Positions 8,714 through 17,298 of a DNA stretch of 36,645 nucleotides are shown one piece after another. The notes under the pieces are model-generated. The model was not told the DNA's origin. It did no database searches and saw only the letters and a program-made list of their open reading frames with translations. Each line of letters begins with the position of its first letter. Positions within the stretch are counted from its first letter, which is position 1. This DNA comes from Bacteroidales bacterium. GTDB taxonomy: Bacteria > Bacteroidota > Bacteroidia > Bacteroidales > GCA-2748055. The translations under genes and the position numbers were made by a program. The stretch lies in NCBI GenBank assembly GCA_029931975.1, contig JAOZQY010000038.1, positions 1 to 36,645 on the forward strand, in the 5' to 3' direction.

Positions 8714-8744
8714 CAAAATTAATATAATTAATGAACCTACTCAA
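8714..8744 (-). promoter_or_regulatory. Promoter for the two-domain FKBP lipoprotein
   Basis: The minus strand has TTG (8744-8742), a 20-base spacer and TAATTTTG (8721-8714), an exact -33/-7 pair. A second -7-like box, TATTTTTG, follows at 8708-8701. The leader would be roughly 50-60 bases to the ATG at 8648. The -33 element lies within the 3' end of the upstream FKBP gene. Confidence 0.6.
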
Positions 8745-9264
8745 CCTTCAGAACCCTTAGCCTGTATATGAGGACAGAATTTCCGGGAATTTTTACCCGG
8801 TCTCCAAAATTACCGTGCGCCAAATGAGGAGGTATCAATAAAATGGCCTCTGATCCTTCCGACAAAAGTTGTAAGCCCTGTTCCACGCCCGATTCAACTC
8901 CACCCTTGCCCACAGTGATGGTTTTTGGATCCAGCATGGAGGCCTGGTAACAGGGCGTTCCATCCAGCAGGGTAGATTCAAAGGAATAGCTGACACGACT
9001 GTTAAGACCGATCCGCTTCCCTGTCCCCCGGTTCTCAACCACGATCCATAGCCCCGACGGGGTCATTTCCGCCTGCCAACCCACCCGTTCAAGAAAGGCT
9101 GCTATATGATCCTGATGCCTCTGTTGCATATACTGATTGGCCCGGATAAGTTGCTCGAAAACAGGATCGGCTTGCTGTTCAATACTCTCCTGCACAGGCG
9201 GTTTACAGGCAGCAAGCATCCAAAGAAAAAGAAGAAGAAGACCCTTCTGCATTAATTTATTCAT
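8737..9264 (-). CDS. Small FKBP-like lipoprotein
   Basis: A 175-residue predicted lipoprotein with signal segment and lipobox LAAC (C20), a helical linker rich in Gln, and one FKBP-like domain (about 75-175). The fold is recognisable from VESGVEQGLQLLSEGSEAILLIPPHLAHG, but the active-site Trp is replaced in VESGV and the usual Tyr of AYG is His (LAHGNFG), so isomerase activity may be weak or lost; a chaperone role is possible. Its start overlaps the end of nrnA by 8 bases, so the two are translationally coupled. Resembles GldI-type proteins. Confidence 0.8.
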   Translation of the reverse strand: MNKLMQKGLLLLFLWMLAACKPPVQESIEQQADPVFEQLIRANQYMQQRHQDHIAAFLERVGWQAEMTPSGLWIVVENRGTGKRIGLNSRVSYSFESTLLDGTPCYQASMLDPKTITVGKGGVESGVEQGLQLLSEGSEAILLIPPHLAHGNFGDRVKIPGNSVLIYRLRVLKVE

Positions 9265-10288
9265 CCTTGAGCAAATTAAGATACTCCGGAAGCAAAGATT
9301 CGAATCCCGAGAGTGTTTCCTTCATAGACTTAAAGGAGTCTCCACCTGCAGCATTGATATGGCCGCCTCCATGATAGTGTTCCGAGGCAACAAGATTCAC
9401 GGGGAACATACCCCGCGATCGGAACGAGACTCTGATCAGATCTTTTTTCTCCACAAACAGGGCTGTGAATCGTATACCCTTTACTGAAAACGGAATATTC
9501 ACAAATCCTTCCGTATCGCCCTTACGGTGGTTGAAGCGTTTTAGCTCTTCATCGGTCACACTTATATATGCGGTATGATATTCAGGAAGAACCACCATCT
9601 TTTCCTGCATGCAATAGCCCTGAAGGCGCAAACGGTCCTCCGAGTAAGCATCATATACATTGGAGTATATCTTGTCCTTCTCAATATCATATTTCATTAG
9701 TTCGCCAACCACATGGAAAATTTCAGGATAGCTACTGGCATAGTTGAAATTGCCCGTATCGGTCATAATGGCCACATAAAGACAGGTGGCTATATCTTTG
9801 TCCATCACCTCCTCCGGGATAACCTCTTTAAGGAAGACATAGATCATTTCGCCCACCGACCCCCTCCACGTTTCAGAGATTGTAATATCTGCAAACTGTA
9901 CAGGATCCTGATGGTGGTCGATCAATATTTTTTTGACTTTGGACCTCCGTAGGAATTCCTCCACCCCATTCACCCGATTGGGGGCATTAAAATCGAGACA
10001 AAAAATCAAATCAGCACCCTCAATAATCTCAACTGCCTTCTCTTTCTTATAGGCATATGTTGTTGAGCGTTCAATACCCGGAAGCCATCTCAGAAAATCG
10101 GGTAGTCCGTCCGGTATCACCACCTGCGCATCAATCCCCAGCTTAAGCAGTGCCAGTGTCAGTGCCAGGCTCGATCCAATGGCATCTCCATCCGGATTGG
10201 TGTGAGTTATCACTGCCACCCTTTTAGCGGCCTCTATCCACGAGTAGATAGTTCTTGCTGTTCCTTCCTCAACCATTGTGCTTTCCAT
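9257..10288 (-). CDS. nrnA: DHH-family oligoribonuclease/pAp phosphatase (NrnA type)
   Basis: A 343-residue DHH/DHHA1 phosphoesterase. The N-terminal catalytic half has THTNPDGDAIGSS, LDFNAPN and the DHH motif in LIDHHQDP, followed by MTDTGNFNY; the C-terminal DHHA1 half ends with the glycine-rich HYHGGGHINAAGG. Members degrade short RNA and dephosphorylate 3'-phosphoadenosine 5'-phosphate, a by-product of sulfate activation. The ATG at 10288 or a second one at 10276 could start it; the promoter is so close that 10276 gives a more normal leader. Its end overlaps the small FKBP gene by 8 bases. Confidence 0.9.
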   Translation of the reverse strand: MESTMVEEGTARTIYSWIEAAKRVAVITHTNPDGDAIGSSLALTLALLKLGIDAQVVIPDGLPDFLRWLPGIERSTTYAYKKEKAVEIIEGADLIFCLDFNAPNRVNGVEEFLRRSKVKKILIDHHQDPVQFADITISETWRGSVGEMIYVFLKEVIPEEVMDKDIATCLYVAIMTDTGNFNYASSYPEIFHVVGELMKYDIEKDKIYSNVYDAYSEDRLRLQGYCMQEKMVVLPEYHTAYISVTDEELKRFNHRKGDTEGFVNIPFSVKGIRFTALFVEKKDLIRVSFRSRGMFPVNLVASEHYHGGGHINAAGGDSFKSMKETLSGFESLLPEYLNLLKDE

Positions 10289-10299
10289 CTTTAAGTGAT

Positions 10300-10333
10300 C
10301 AAAGTTAAAAAATATTGAAAGTGGCTTAACAAA
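10300..10333 (-). promoter_or_regulatory. Promoter for nrnA
   Basis: Minus-strand TTTG (10333-10330), a 22-base spacer, and TAACTTTG (10307-10300), an exact TAnnTTTG box. It lies in the 88-base region shared with the divergent ndk gene, for which no exact box is seen (ATTATTTG at 10341-10348 is one mismatch away). Confidence 0.6.
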
Positions 10334-10376
10334 GCCCGGAATTATTTGTTAATATGCATTATATAATCGACCAGCT

Positions 10377-10796
10377 ATGTCAGGAAACATCACTTTTACA
10401 ATTATCAAACCATTTGCCGTCTCCAACGGCCACGTCGGACCAATCCTGAACAAGATTCATACCGCAGGATTCAAAATCTCAGCAATGAGAATGCTCTGGC
10501 TTACAAAGGGTGAGGCTAAAATTTTCTATGCAGTGCATAAGGATAGGCCATTTTATATGGACCTGGTTGAGTTTATGACCTCGGGGCCCATAGTAGTGGC
10601 CGTACTTAAAAAAGAAAATGCGGTTGAAGACTTCCGGAAACTGATCGGATCAACCGATCCGGAGAAGGCTGATGAGGGAACCATTCGTAAGGAGTTTGCC
10701 GAGAGTATGCGTGCCAACGCTGTGCATGGTTCAGATTCGGATAAGAATGCGAATTTTGAAGCTTCGTTTTTCTTCTCGGGTCTGCAGCGTTTCTGA
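10377..10796 (+). CDS. ndk: Nucleoside-diphosphate kinase
   Basis: A 139-residue NDK that transfers the gamma phosphate of ATP to nucleoside diphosphates through a phosphohistidine. It starts ITFTIIKPFAVSNGHVGPI, has the binding residues around RPFYMDLVEFMTSGP, and carries the catalytic His in NAVHGSDSDKNANFE. Length is the usual 135-155. The stop TGA abuts, without a spacer, the stop codon of the convergent DUF721 gene. Confidence 0.97.
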   Translation: MSGNITFTIIKPFAVSNGHVGPILNKIHTAGFKISAMRMLWLTKGEAKIFYAVHKDRPFYMDLVEFMTSGPIVVAVLKKENAVEDFRKLIGSTDPEKADEGTIRKEFAESMRANAVHGSDSDKNANFEASFFFSGLQRF

Positions 10797-11087
10797 TCAG
10801 CGAAGCACCACATCATCAATCACATCCATTCCGGCTGCTTCGTTAAGTTTTGGAATCAGTGACTCTTTTATCATACTCAACTCATTTCTTACCACTGAAG
10901 AGTGAAGCGTAACAAATAGTTTTCTGTTTTGTATACGCAATGATTTAGTCTTCTTAGCTACAGTAATCCCCAGAAGGTCTTTCCACGATTTCATCAGCCG
11001 GTACTCTGCCAGCCCCTTCTCCAGCCCCTGGGCTTTTACAAACTGTTTAAGCAGTGAGTCGATTTTTTTAACCTCTTTTCTCTGCAT
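10797..11087 (-). CDS. DUF721/DciA-like protein
   Basis: A 96-residue basic protein of the DUF721 family, seen from WKDLLGITVAKKTKSLRIQNRKLFV and the hydrophobic strand-helix pattern LHSSVVRNELSMIKESLIPKLN. Related DciA proteins help load the replicative helicase. It begins 2 bases after the recF stop, so the two are almost certainly cotranscribed, a pairing common in bacteria. Confidence 0.85.
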   Translation of the reverse strand: MQRKEVKKIDSLLKQFVKAQGLEKGLAEYRLMKSWKDLLGITVAKKTKSLRIQNRKLFVTLHSSVVRNELSMIKESLIPKLNEAAGMDVIDDVVLR

Positions 11088-11089
11088 GC

Positions 11090-12202
11090 TTAAGCCTTCA
11101 TCTCTTCTAAAATGGTTTCAGGAGTGATTCTGAATATCCTGTTATTCGCCGGAATTTCCTTTAAAATACCCTGCAGCCTTTGTTCATTGGTGTCGGTGAT
11201 GAAAATTTGACCGAACTGGTTTTTTGCCACCAGGCTGACAATATGCTTTACCCTGCCAGCATCAAATTTATCAAAAATATCATCCAGCAATAGTATGGGA
11301 GGAATCTCTGTGAGTTTTCGGATAAACTCAAACTCTGCCAGTTTCAGGGCCACAAGAAAAGTTTTCTGCTGACCCTGGGATCCACTCTTCTTCAGGCTGT
11401 ACCCCTCCAGGGCCATTCCCAGGTCATCCTTATGTATTCCGAAAGTAGTATATTGTACAATTCGATCCTTCTCCATGGATGCCTTTAGGCCCTGCCTGAA
11501 ACCACTTCCCTGCAAATGTGCCTGATAGCTCAGGCTAACCTTTTCACGGTTCCCGGAAACATGTGCGTGAAAATCGTTGAATACAGGCAGAAGTTCATTC
11601 ACAAAACGCACTCTCTCCTTGTAGATCGGCTCACCATAACGAATAAGTTGCTCATCCCAAACCTCCAGCATCCCCTGGTCGAAACTCCTGGTCATTGCAA
11701 AATCCTTTAAGAGGCTGTTTCGCTGAGAAAGCGCCCTGTTGTACTGGATCAGGTTTTCAAGATAGACCCTGCTGTACTGGGCAATGACACCATTCATAAA
11801 TTTCCTGCGTTCCTCACTTCCTCCATTGATCAGAATTGCATCGGCCGGGGATATCATTACCAGAGGAATCAGACCTATATGCTCTGAAAGTTTTGTGTAG
11901 TCCTTCTGGTTTCTTTTGAACTGTTTCTTCTTCTGTTTCCTTATCCCACAATAGATATTCTCCTCCTTGCCCCTTCTTTCAAAAACACCCTGGACCACCA
12001 GGAACTCCTGTTCATACTTTATATTCTGGCTGTCGACAGGGTTCAGGTTGCTTTTGCATAGAGAAAGATAATGGATGGCATCCAGAAGATTGGTCTTGCC
12101 CACACCATTCTCACCCACAAAACAGTTGATCTTTTCCGAAAGGGAAATATCAACCTGTTCATAATTCTTAAAGTTGACCAGGGAAAGTGATTTCAGATGC
12201 AT
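11090..12202 (-). CDS. recF: DNA replication/repair protein RecF
   Basis: A 370-residue ABC/SMC-like ATPase that helps load RecA at single-strand gaps. It starts MHLKSLSLVNFKNYEQ, has the Walker A motif GENGVGKTN, the ABC signature-like KKSGSQGQQKTFLVAL, and Walker B ILLLDDIFDKFD. ATG 12202 is chosen because the RecF fold begins exactly there; the frame extends 41 codons upstream with no conservation and through the promoter region. Neither dnaA nor dnaN is nearby. The gene is followed by DUF721. Confidence 0.95.
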   Translation of the reverse strand: MHLKSLSLVNFKNYEQVDISLSEKINCFVGENGVGKTNLLDAIHYLSLCKSNLNPVDSQNIKYEQEFLVVQGVFERRGKEENIYCGIRKQKKKQFKRNQKDYTKLSEHIGLIPLVMISPADAILINGGSEERRKFMNGVIAQYSRVYLENLIQYNRALSQRNSLLKDFAMTRSFDQGMLEVWDEQLIRYGEPIYKERVRFVNELLPVFNDFHAHVSGNREKVSLSYQAHLQGSGFRQGLKASMEKDRIVQYTTFGIHKDDLGMALEGYSLKKSGSQGQQKTFLVALKLAEFEFIRKLTEIPPILLLDDIFDKFDAGRVKHIVSLVAKNQFGQIFITDTNEQRLQGILKEIPANNRIFRITPETILEEMKA

Positions 12203-12205
12203 ACA

Positions 12206-12234
12206 CAAAATTACTATTTTTGTGGCGCCACAAA
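12206..12234 (-). promoter_or_regulatory. Candidate recF promoter
   Basis: Minus-strand TTTG (12234-12231), a 17-base spacer and TAATTTTG (12213-12206), an exact -7 match. The box ends 3 bases before the ATG at 12202, so the transcript would be leaderless or nearly so. Confidence 0.45.
12219..12234. promoter_or_regulatory. 16-bp perfect palindrome between recF and the TPR gene
   Basis: TTTGTGGCGCCACAAA is a perfect 16-base palindrome. Its ends overlap the last bases of a plus-strand -7-like box (TATTTTTG, 12215-12222) and the -33 TTTG of recF. It could be a binding site for a dimeric regulator controlling both genes; no known consensus is recognised. Confidence 0.4.
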
Positions 12235-12256
12235 GGGCATTTTTCCAAAAAAGGGT

Positions 12257-12264
12257 TACTTTTG
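12257..12264 (+). promoter_or_regulatory. -7 box for the TPR protein-ribH operon
   Basis: TACTTTTG followed by C is an exact and classical Bacteroidota -7 box; start of transcription near 12271 leaves a leader of about 28 bases to ATG 12299. Confidence 0.6.
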
Positions 12265-12298
12265 CGGAAGTTTTTTTAAAACTAACAAAATCAGACTG

Positions 12299-12994
12299 AT
12301 GTCGAAGAAAAAAAATGTGAAGCAAACGGACAAGAATCTTGAAGGCATTGAAAGTGCATTAACACGTTCCGAACAATTCATAGAAGATAACTCGAAAGTA
12401 CTAACCTACATACTTGGAGGTCTTATCGTTATATTACTTGTCATTATCGGTGGAAACAGGTATTATCTGAAGCCTCTTAACGAAGAAGCTGCTGCAGACA
12501 TGTATTATGCAGAACGTTTTTTTGAGATGGACTCTTTTAATCTTGCACTGAATGGATACGGAACCTATCCCGGATTTTTGAATGTGATCGATGATTATGG
12601 AATAAGTAAATCTGCAAAAATATCAAGGTATTACGCTGGTGTATGTTACCATCATCTGGGCGATCATGAGTCAGCCATTCACCTTCTGAATAAGTTTAAA
12701 ACCGATGATCTGCTGGTTGGAGCTGCAAAATACAGCACGCTTGGAGATGCATATGTTGAAATGGGCGAACTCAGTAAAGCTGTATCTGCCTATAAAAGCG
12801 GGATCGAAAAATTTGAGAATAATTTCTCATCTCCCATTATGATGAAGAAGCTGGGAATCGTTTACGAAGAACTGGGTAAACTGGATGAGGCACTTTCAAC
12901 ATATAAAAACATTGAGATCACCTACCCAGAAACACCTGAAGGAAAAGAGATTAAAAAATACATTGGACGGGTAGAATCAAAAATGTCCCTCTAA
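12299..12994 (+). CDS. Membrane-anchored TPR protein (YfgM-like)
   Basis: A 231-residue protein with a charged N-terminus, one transmembrane helix at about 34-52 (YILGGLIVILLVIIGG), then helical TPR-type repeats outside: AKISRYYAGVCYHHLGDHESAIHLL, STLGDAYVEMGELSKAVSAYK, KKLGIVYEELGKLDEALSTYK. Architecture resembles YfgM/ancillary SecYEG-associated TPR proteins, so a role in periplasmic folding or secretion is plausible but not shown. ATG 12299 is chosen; an upstream extension to 12197 would run through the promoter. ribH follows after 20 bases. Confidence 0.83.
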   Translation: MSKKKNVKQTDKNLEGIESALTRSEQFIEDNSKVLTYILGGLIVILLVIIGGNRYYLKPLNEEAAADMYYAERFFEMDSFNLALNGYGTYPGFLNVIDDYGISKSAKISRYYAGVCYHHLGDHESAIHLLNKFKTDDLLVGAAKYSTLGDAYVEMGELSKAVSAYKSGIEKFENNFSSPIMMKKLGIVYEELGKLDEALSTYKNIEITYPETPEGKEIKKYIGRVESKMSL

Positions 12995-13014
12995 GTCTTA
13001 TTCCATAGATAAAC

Positions 13015-13509
13015 ATGGCTTCAAACCTGAAGAATTTGTCTGATTATGATCCGGCGACCATTCCCAACGGATCAGCAATGAAATTTGGTATTGTGGTCTC
13101 TGAATGGAACGAAAAGATCACTGCATCGCTTCTGAAAGGAGCACTGGCAACACTAAAAAAACATGGTGTAAAGGAAGAAAACATTAAGGTCCAGACTGTC
13201 CCGGGAAGCTTTGAACTCCCTTACGGGGCCAGGGTTGTTGCCGAACAATCAGTCCCCCATGCAGTCATCTGCCTGGGTTGTGTGATCCAGGGTGAAACCC
13301 GTCACTTTGATTACATCTGCCAGGGTGTTACAAAGGGGATAACCGAACTTAATCTTGATTACGATATCCCATTTATATTTGGAGTACTTACCACAGAGAA
13401 TCAACAACAGGCCCTGGACCGCTCTGGTGGAAAACATGGAAACAAAGGCGATGAAGCGGCTGTTACAGCTCTGAAAATGGCCTCGCTTCGAGGCATTCTT
13501 TTGCAGTAA
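13015..13509 (+). CDS. ribH: 6,7-dimethyl-8-ribityllumazine synthase
   Basis: A 164-residue lumazine synthase, the penultimate step of riboflavin synthesis. Signature segments: [35 protein letters not shown] (with catalytic-site His), [19 protein letters not shown] and [12 protein letters not shown]. It forms pentameric or icosahedral assemblies in the family. Cotranscribed with the TPR gene and followed by a strong hairpin terminator. Confidence 0.97.
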   Translation: MASNLKNLSDYDPATIPNGSAMKFGIVVSEWNEKITASLLKGALATLKKHGVKEENIKVQTVPGSFELPYGARVVAEQSVPHAVICLGCVIQGETRHFDYICQGVTKGITELNLDYDIPFIFGVLTTENQQQALDRSGGKHGNKGDEAAVTALKMASLRGILLQ

Positions 13510-13534
13510 GACCATCGCAATCAAACAATATTTC

Positions 13535-13566
13535 AAGAGGGTGTCTTAGCGGGCATCCTCTTTTTC
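13535..13566 (+). terminator. Terminator after ribH
   Basis: AAGAGGGTG (13535-13543) pairs with CATCCTCTT (13554-13562) including one G-T wobble, with the stem possibly extended by two pairs, and is followed by a T-rich run (TTTTTCTTT). Confidence 0.8.
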
Positions 13567-13592
13567 TTTGATGGCGAAGGGGAGAAATATAG

Positions 13593-13627
13593 AAGGGGCC
13601 ATCTCAAAGTTGATGAGACGGCCCCTT
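13593..13627. terminator. Bidirectional terminator between ribH and yidC
   Basis: AAGGGGCC (13593-13600) pairs with GGCCCCTT (13620-13627), with one mismatch then a further 5-bp stem TCTCA/TGAGA and a 7-base loop. It lies 22 bases beyond the yidC stop and should end yidC transcription; the T-rich plus-strand flank makes it a back-up for ribH. Confidence 0.75.
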
Positions 13628-13649
13628 TATATATTCTCTTTACAGCCTC

Positions 13650-15539
13650 CTACCTATTCTTCTTTTTAGGCTGTGGCTTTCCTCCACCCAGGGACTGTTG
13701 CTTCTGTAATGCTTCAAGCCGCTGTGCAAACTTCGATTTCTTAGCCGGTTTATTCTTCTTGGAGTTTATCTTCCTCATGATCTTCTCTTCATCAATAAAG
13801 CGTTTGAATAACAGGTTCTGTCCCAGTGTAATGACGTTTGCCAGGAAGTAGTAATAGGTCAGACCGGCCGAGAAATTGTTCAGGATAAACATAAACATCA
13901 CTGGCATAATATACATCATGGTTTTCATGCCTGGCATCTGGTTGGATCCGGCGCCTGCCTGATTGTTATAACGCATGGAAAGCATAGTCGTAACGGTCAT
14001 CAGCAGTGTAAAAAGACTTACGTGATCGCCATACATGGGAATATCCCAGGGAAGATCAATTATGGAGTCATAGGTGGAAAGGTCATGTGCCCACAAAAAG
14101 CCCTGCTGACGCAGTTCAATGGATGTGGGGAAAAAGCGGAACATAGCATAGAGAATGGGGAACTGCAGCAACATGGGCAAACATCCACCCATGGGATTGG
14201 CTCCCGCCTTCTTATACAGATCCATGGTTGCCTGCTGCTTCTTCATGGCATCATCCTTCTTGGGATAACGTTCACTGATCTCGTCCACCTGGGGTTTCAG
14301 AAGCTTCATGACCGCCTGCGACTTAAAAGATCTATAGGTAAGCGGAAAGAGGGCCACTTTGATAATCAGGGTTAGCAAAAGGATAATGATCCCGTAGTTA
14401 ACAAAATATTTACTCAACCAGTTAAAGATGGGGATGACCACAAAGGCGTTGATCCACCGGAGCATGGAACCTCCAACTGTGACCACATTTTGAAGTCCCA
14501 GGTCGCCGTAGCCCTTGAGAGATGTGAATTTATTCGGACCAAAATATAGTTGCATCCCAATCAGCTGATCGCTCGTGCGATCGTAAGGCATATCCACCGA
14601 AGTGGAGAATCGGCGAACGTATTTACCCGGATCATTAAAGCGTTCCTGTAGCATGTAGGCCCCATTGAAATAATCATCAGCCACCAGAATGGTCGAGAAG
14701 AATTGTTGACTGAAGGCAATCCAGCTGATGCGGGTAGACTCGGTCACATCTTCCAACTCTTTCTTTGACCGCGATTTAAAACTCTCCACACCCCCCCCTT
14801 TATACCTGTAATAAAGGGTTGTGTACATCGCTTCATTCTGGTAGCCCTTCTCCTGAGAAGGTGCGTAGTAATCAAATTTGAATTCCATTCTGTCGGTCCG
14901 GTACTGATCCAGTCCTTTGAGACGCATATCAAAATCGAGCATGTAATCCTCATCAAACAGTCTGTATATATAAGAGATAGAGGCTGTTTCAGAGATATCC
15001 ATTTTCATGGTTAGCTGTTGATAGGAGCGTCCGTCTTCACCGGTCAGCTTCTCTACTACAGGCTGAAAATAAAGGTCTCCTGTATTGATGCTCCGGTTCT
15101 CGGCAAAGAACTGGAGGGCAAAGATGGTGGAATCTCCATCCATCATGATAAGCGGAAGAGAATCGTGGGTTTGATACTGCTTTAATTGCACTGTGTAGGG
15201 CCGGCCACCAAGGGTCGAAAAGCTTAGCTTAACCAGATCGTTCTCAAGTACCACAATTTCGGAAGTTCCTGTAGCTGCATTAGCAAAATCGCCCAACTCA
15301 CCGGATAAACGTTCCATCGATACAGCATCACTTGTGCTACTATCTCCTGTCTCATCAGTAAGAACACGAGCCTCTCCCTGTCGGGCAGCCTCCATAGCCC
15401 TGAGCTGCTCCACTCGGGTGATGGAATCAAGCCTGCTGCGTTCTGCCATCTGTGCCTCACGCTGTGGTTTTGTAAAAATGCTGTAACCCACAAGAAGGAG
15501 TCCGATTATCCCAAGACCTATAATTGTATTTCTATCCAT
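13650..15539 (-). CDS. yidC: Membrane protein insertase YidC
   Basis: A 629-residue YidC/Oxa1 protein that inserts and folds inner-membrane proteins. It has an N-terminal helix (5-21, IIGLGIIGLLLVGYSIF), a periplasmic beta-rich domain (about 80-350), then the five-helix catalytic core with GGCLPMLLQFPILYAMFRFFP and a lysine-rich tail ending KPQPKKKNR. The length fits Bacteroidota YidC. An 8-G run lies in the periplasmic-domain coding region at 14791-14798. pyrG is immediately upstream but yidC has its own promoter. Confidence 0.97.
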   Translation of the reverse strand: MDRNTIIGLGIIGLLLVGYSIFTKPQREAQMAERSRLDSITRVEQLRAMEAARQGEARVLTDETGDSSTSDAVSMERLSGELGDFANAATGTSEIVVLENDLVKLSFSTLGGRPYTVQLKQYQTHDSLPLIMMDGDSTIFALQFFAENRSINTGDLYFQPVVEKLTGEDGRSYQQLTMKMDISETASISYIYRLFDEDYMLDFDMRLKGLDQYRTDRMEFKFDYYAPSQEKGYQNEAMYTTLYYRYKGGGVESFKSRSKKELEDVTESTRISWIAFSQQFFSTILVADDYFNGAYMLQERFNDPGKYVRRFSTSVDMPYDRTSDQLIGMQLYFGPNKFTSLKGYGDLGLQNVVTVGGSMLRWINAFVVIPIFNWLSKYFVNYGIIILLLTLIIKVALFPLTYRSFKSQAVMKLLKPQVDEISERYPKKDDAMKKQQATMDLYKKAGANPMGGCLPMLLQFPILYAMFRFFPTSIELRQQGFLWAHDLSTYDSIIDLPWDIPMYGDHVSLFTLLMTVTTMLSMRYNNQAGAGSNQMPGMKTMMYIMPVMFMFILNNFSAGLTYYYFLANVITLGQNLLFKRFIDEEKIMRKINSKKNKPAKKSKFAQRLEALQKQQSLGGGKPQPKKKNR

Positions 15540-15561
15540 TTTCAGCTTTTAAATTCAGGCA

Positions 15562-15590
15562 CAAAAGTAATGGTTTAGCCTGTATATCAA
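15562..15590 (-). promoter_or_regulatory. yidC promoter
   Basis: Minus-strand TTG (15590-15588), 18-base spacer, TACTTTTG (15569-15562), an exact -33/-7 pair; transcription would start near 15555, about 15 bases before ATG 15539. Confidence 0.68.
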
Positions 15591-15650
15591 CATAAATTAA
15601 GGTAAAATCCGCCAGATTTCGGTGAATTGCAGAAGGAAGTGTGTAAAGTG

Positions 15651-17267
<1,617 letters not shown>

Positions 17268-17285
17268 TCAGATTTCTATTAAGGA

Positions 17286-17293
17286 CAAAAGTA
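17286..17293 (-). promoter_or_regulatory. -7 box for pyrG
   Basis: Minus-strand TACTTTTG, an exact TAnnTTTG match; transcript would start near 17279, about 18 bases before ATG 17261. No clear -33 element. Confidence 0.55.
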
Positions 17294-17298
17294 AAGAT

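Noticed and set aside
11090-12202. Nearby replication origin suggested by recF
   Set aside because: No dnaA or dnaN, no AT-rich gap and no cluster of DnaA boxes were seen; recF often lies away from the origin in Bacteroidota.
12203-12325. N-terminal extension of recF
   Set aside because: The extra 41 codons show no RecF similarity and run through a promoter-like region; the conserved start is MHLKSLSL at 12202.
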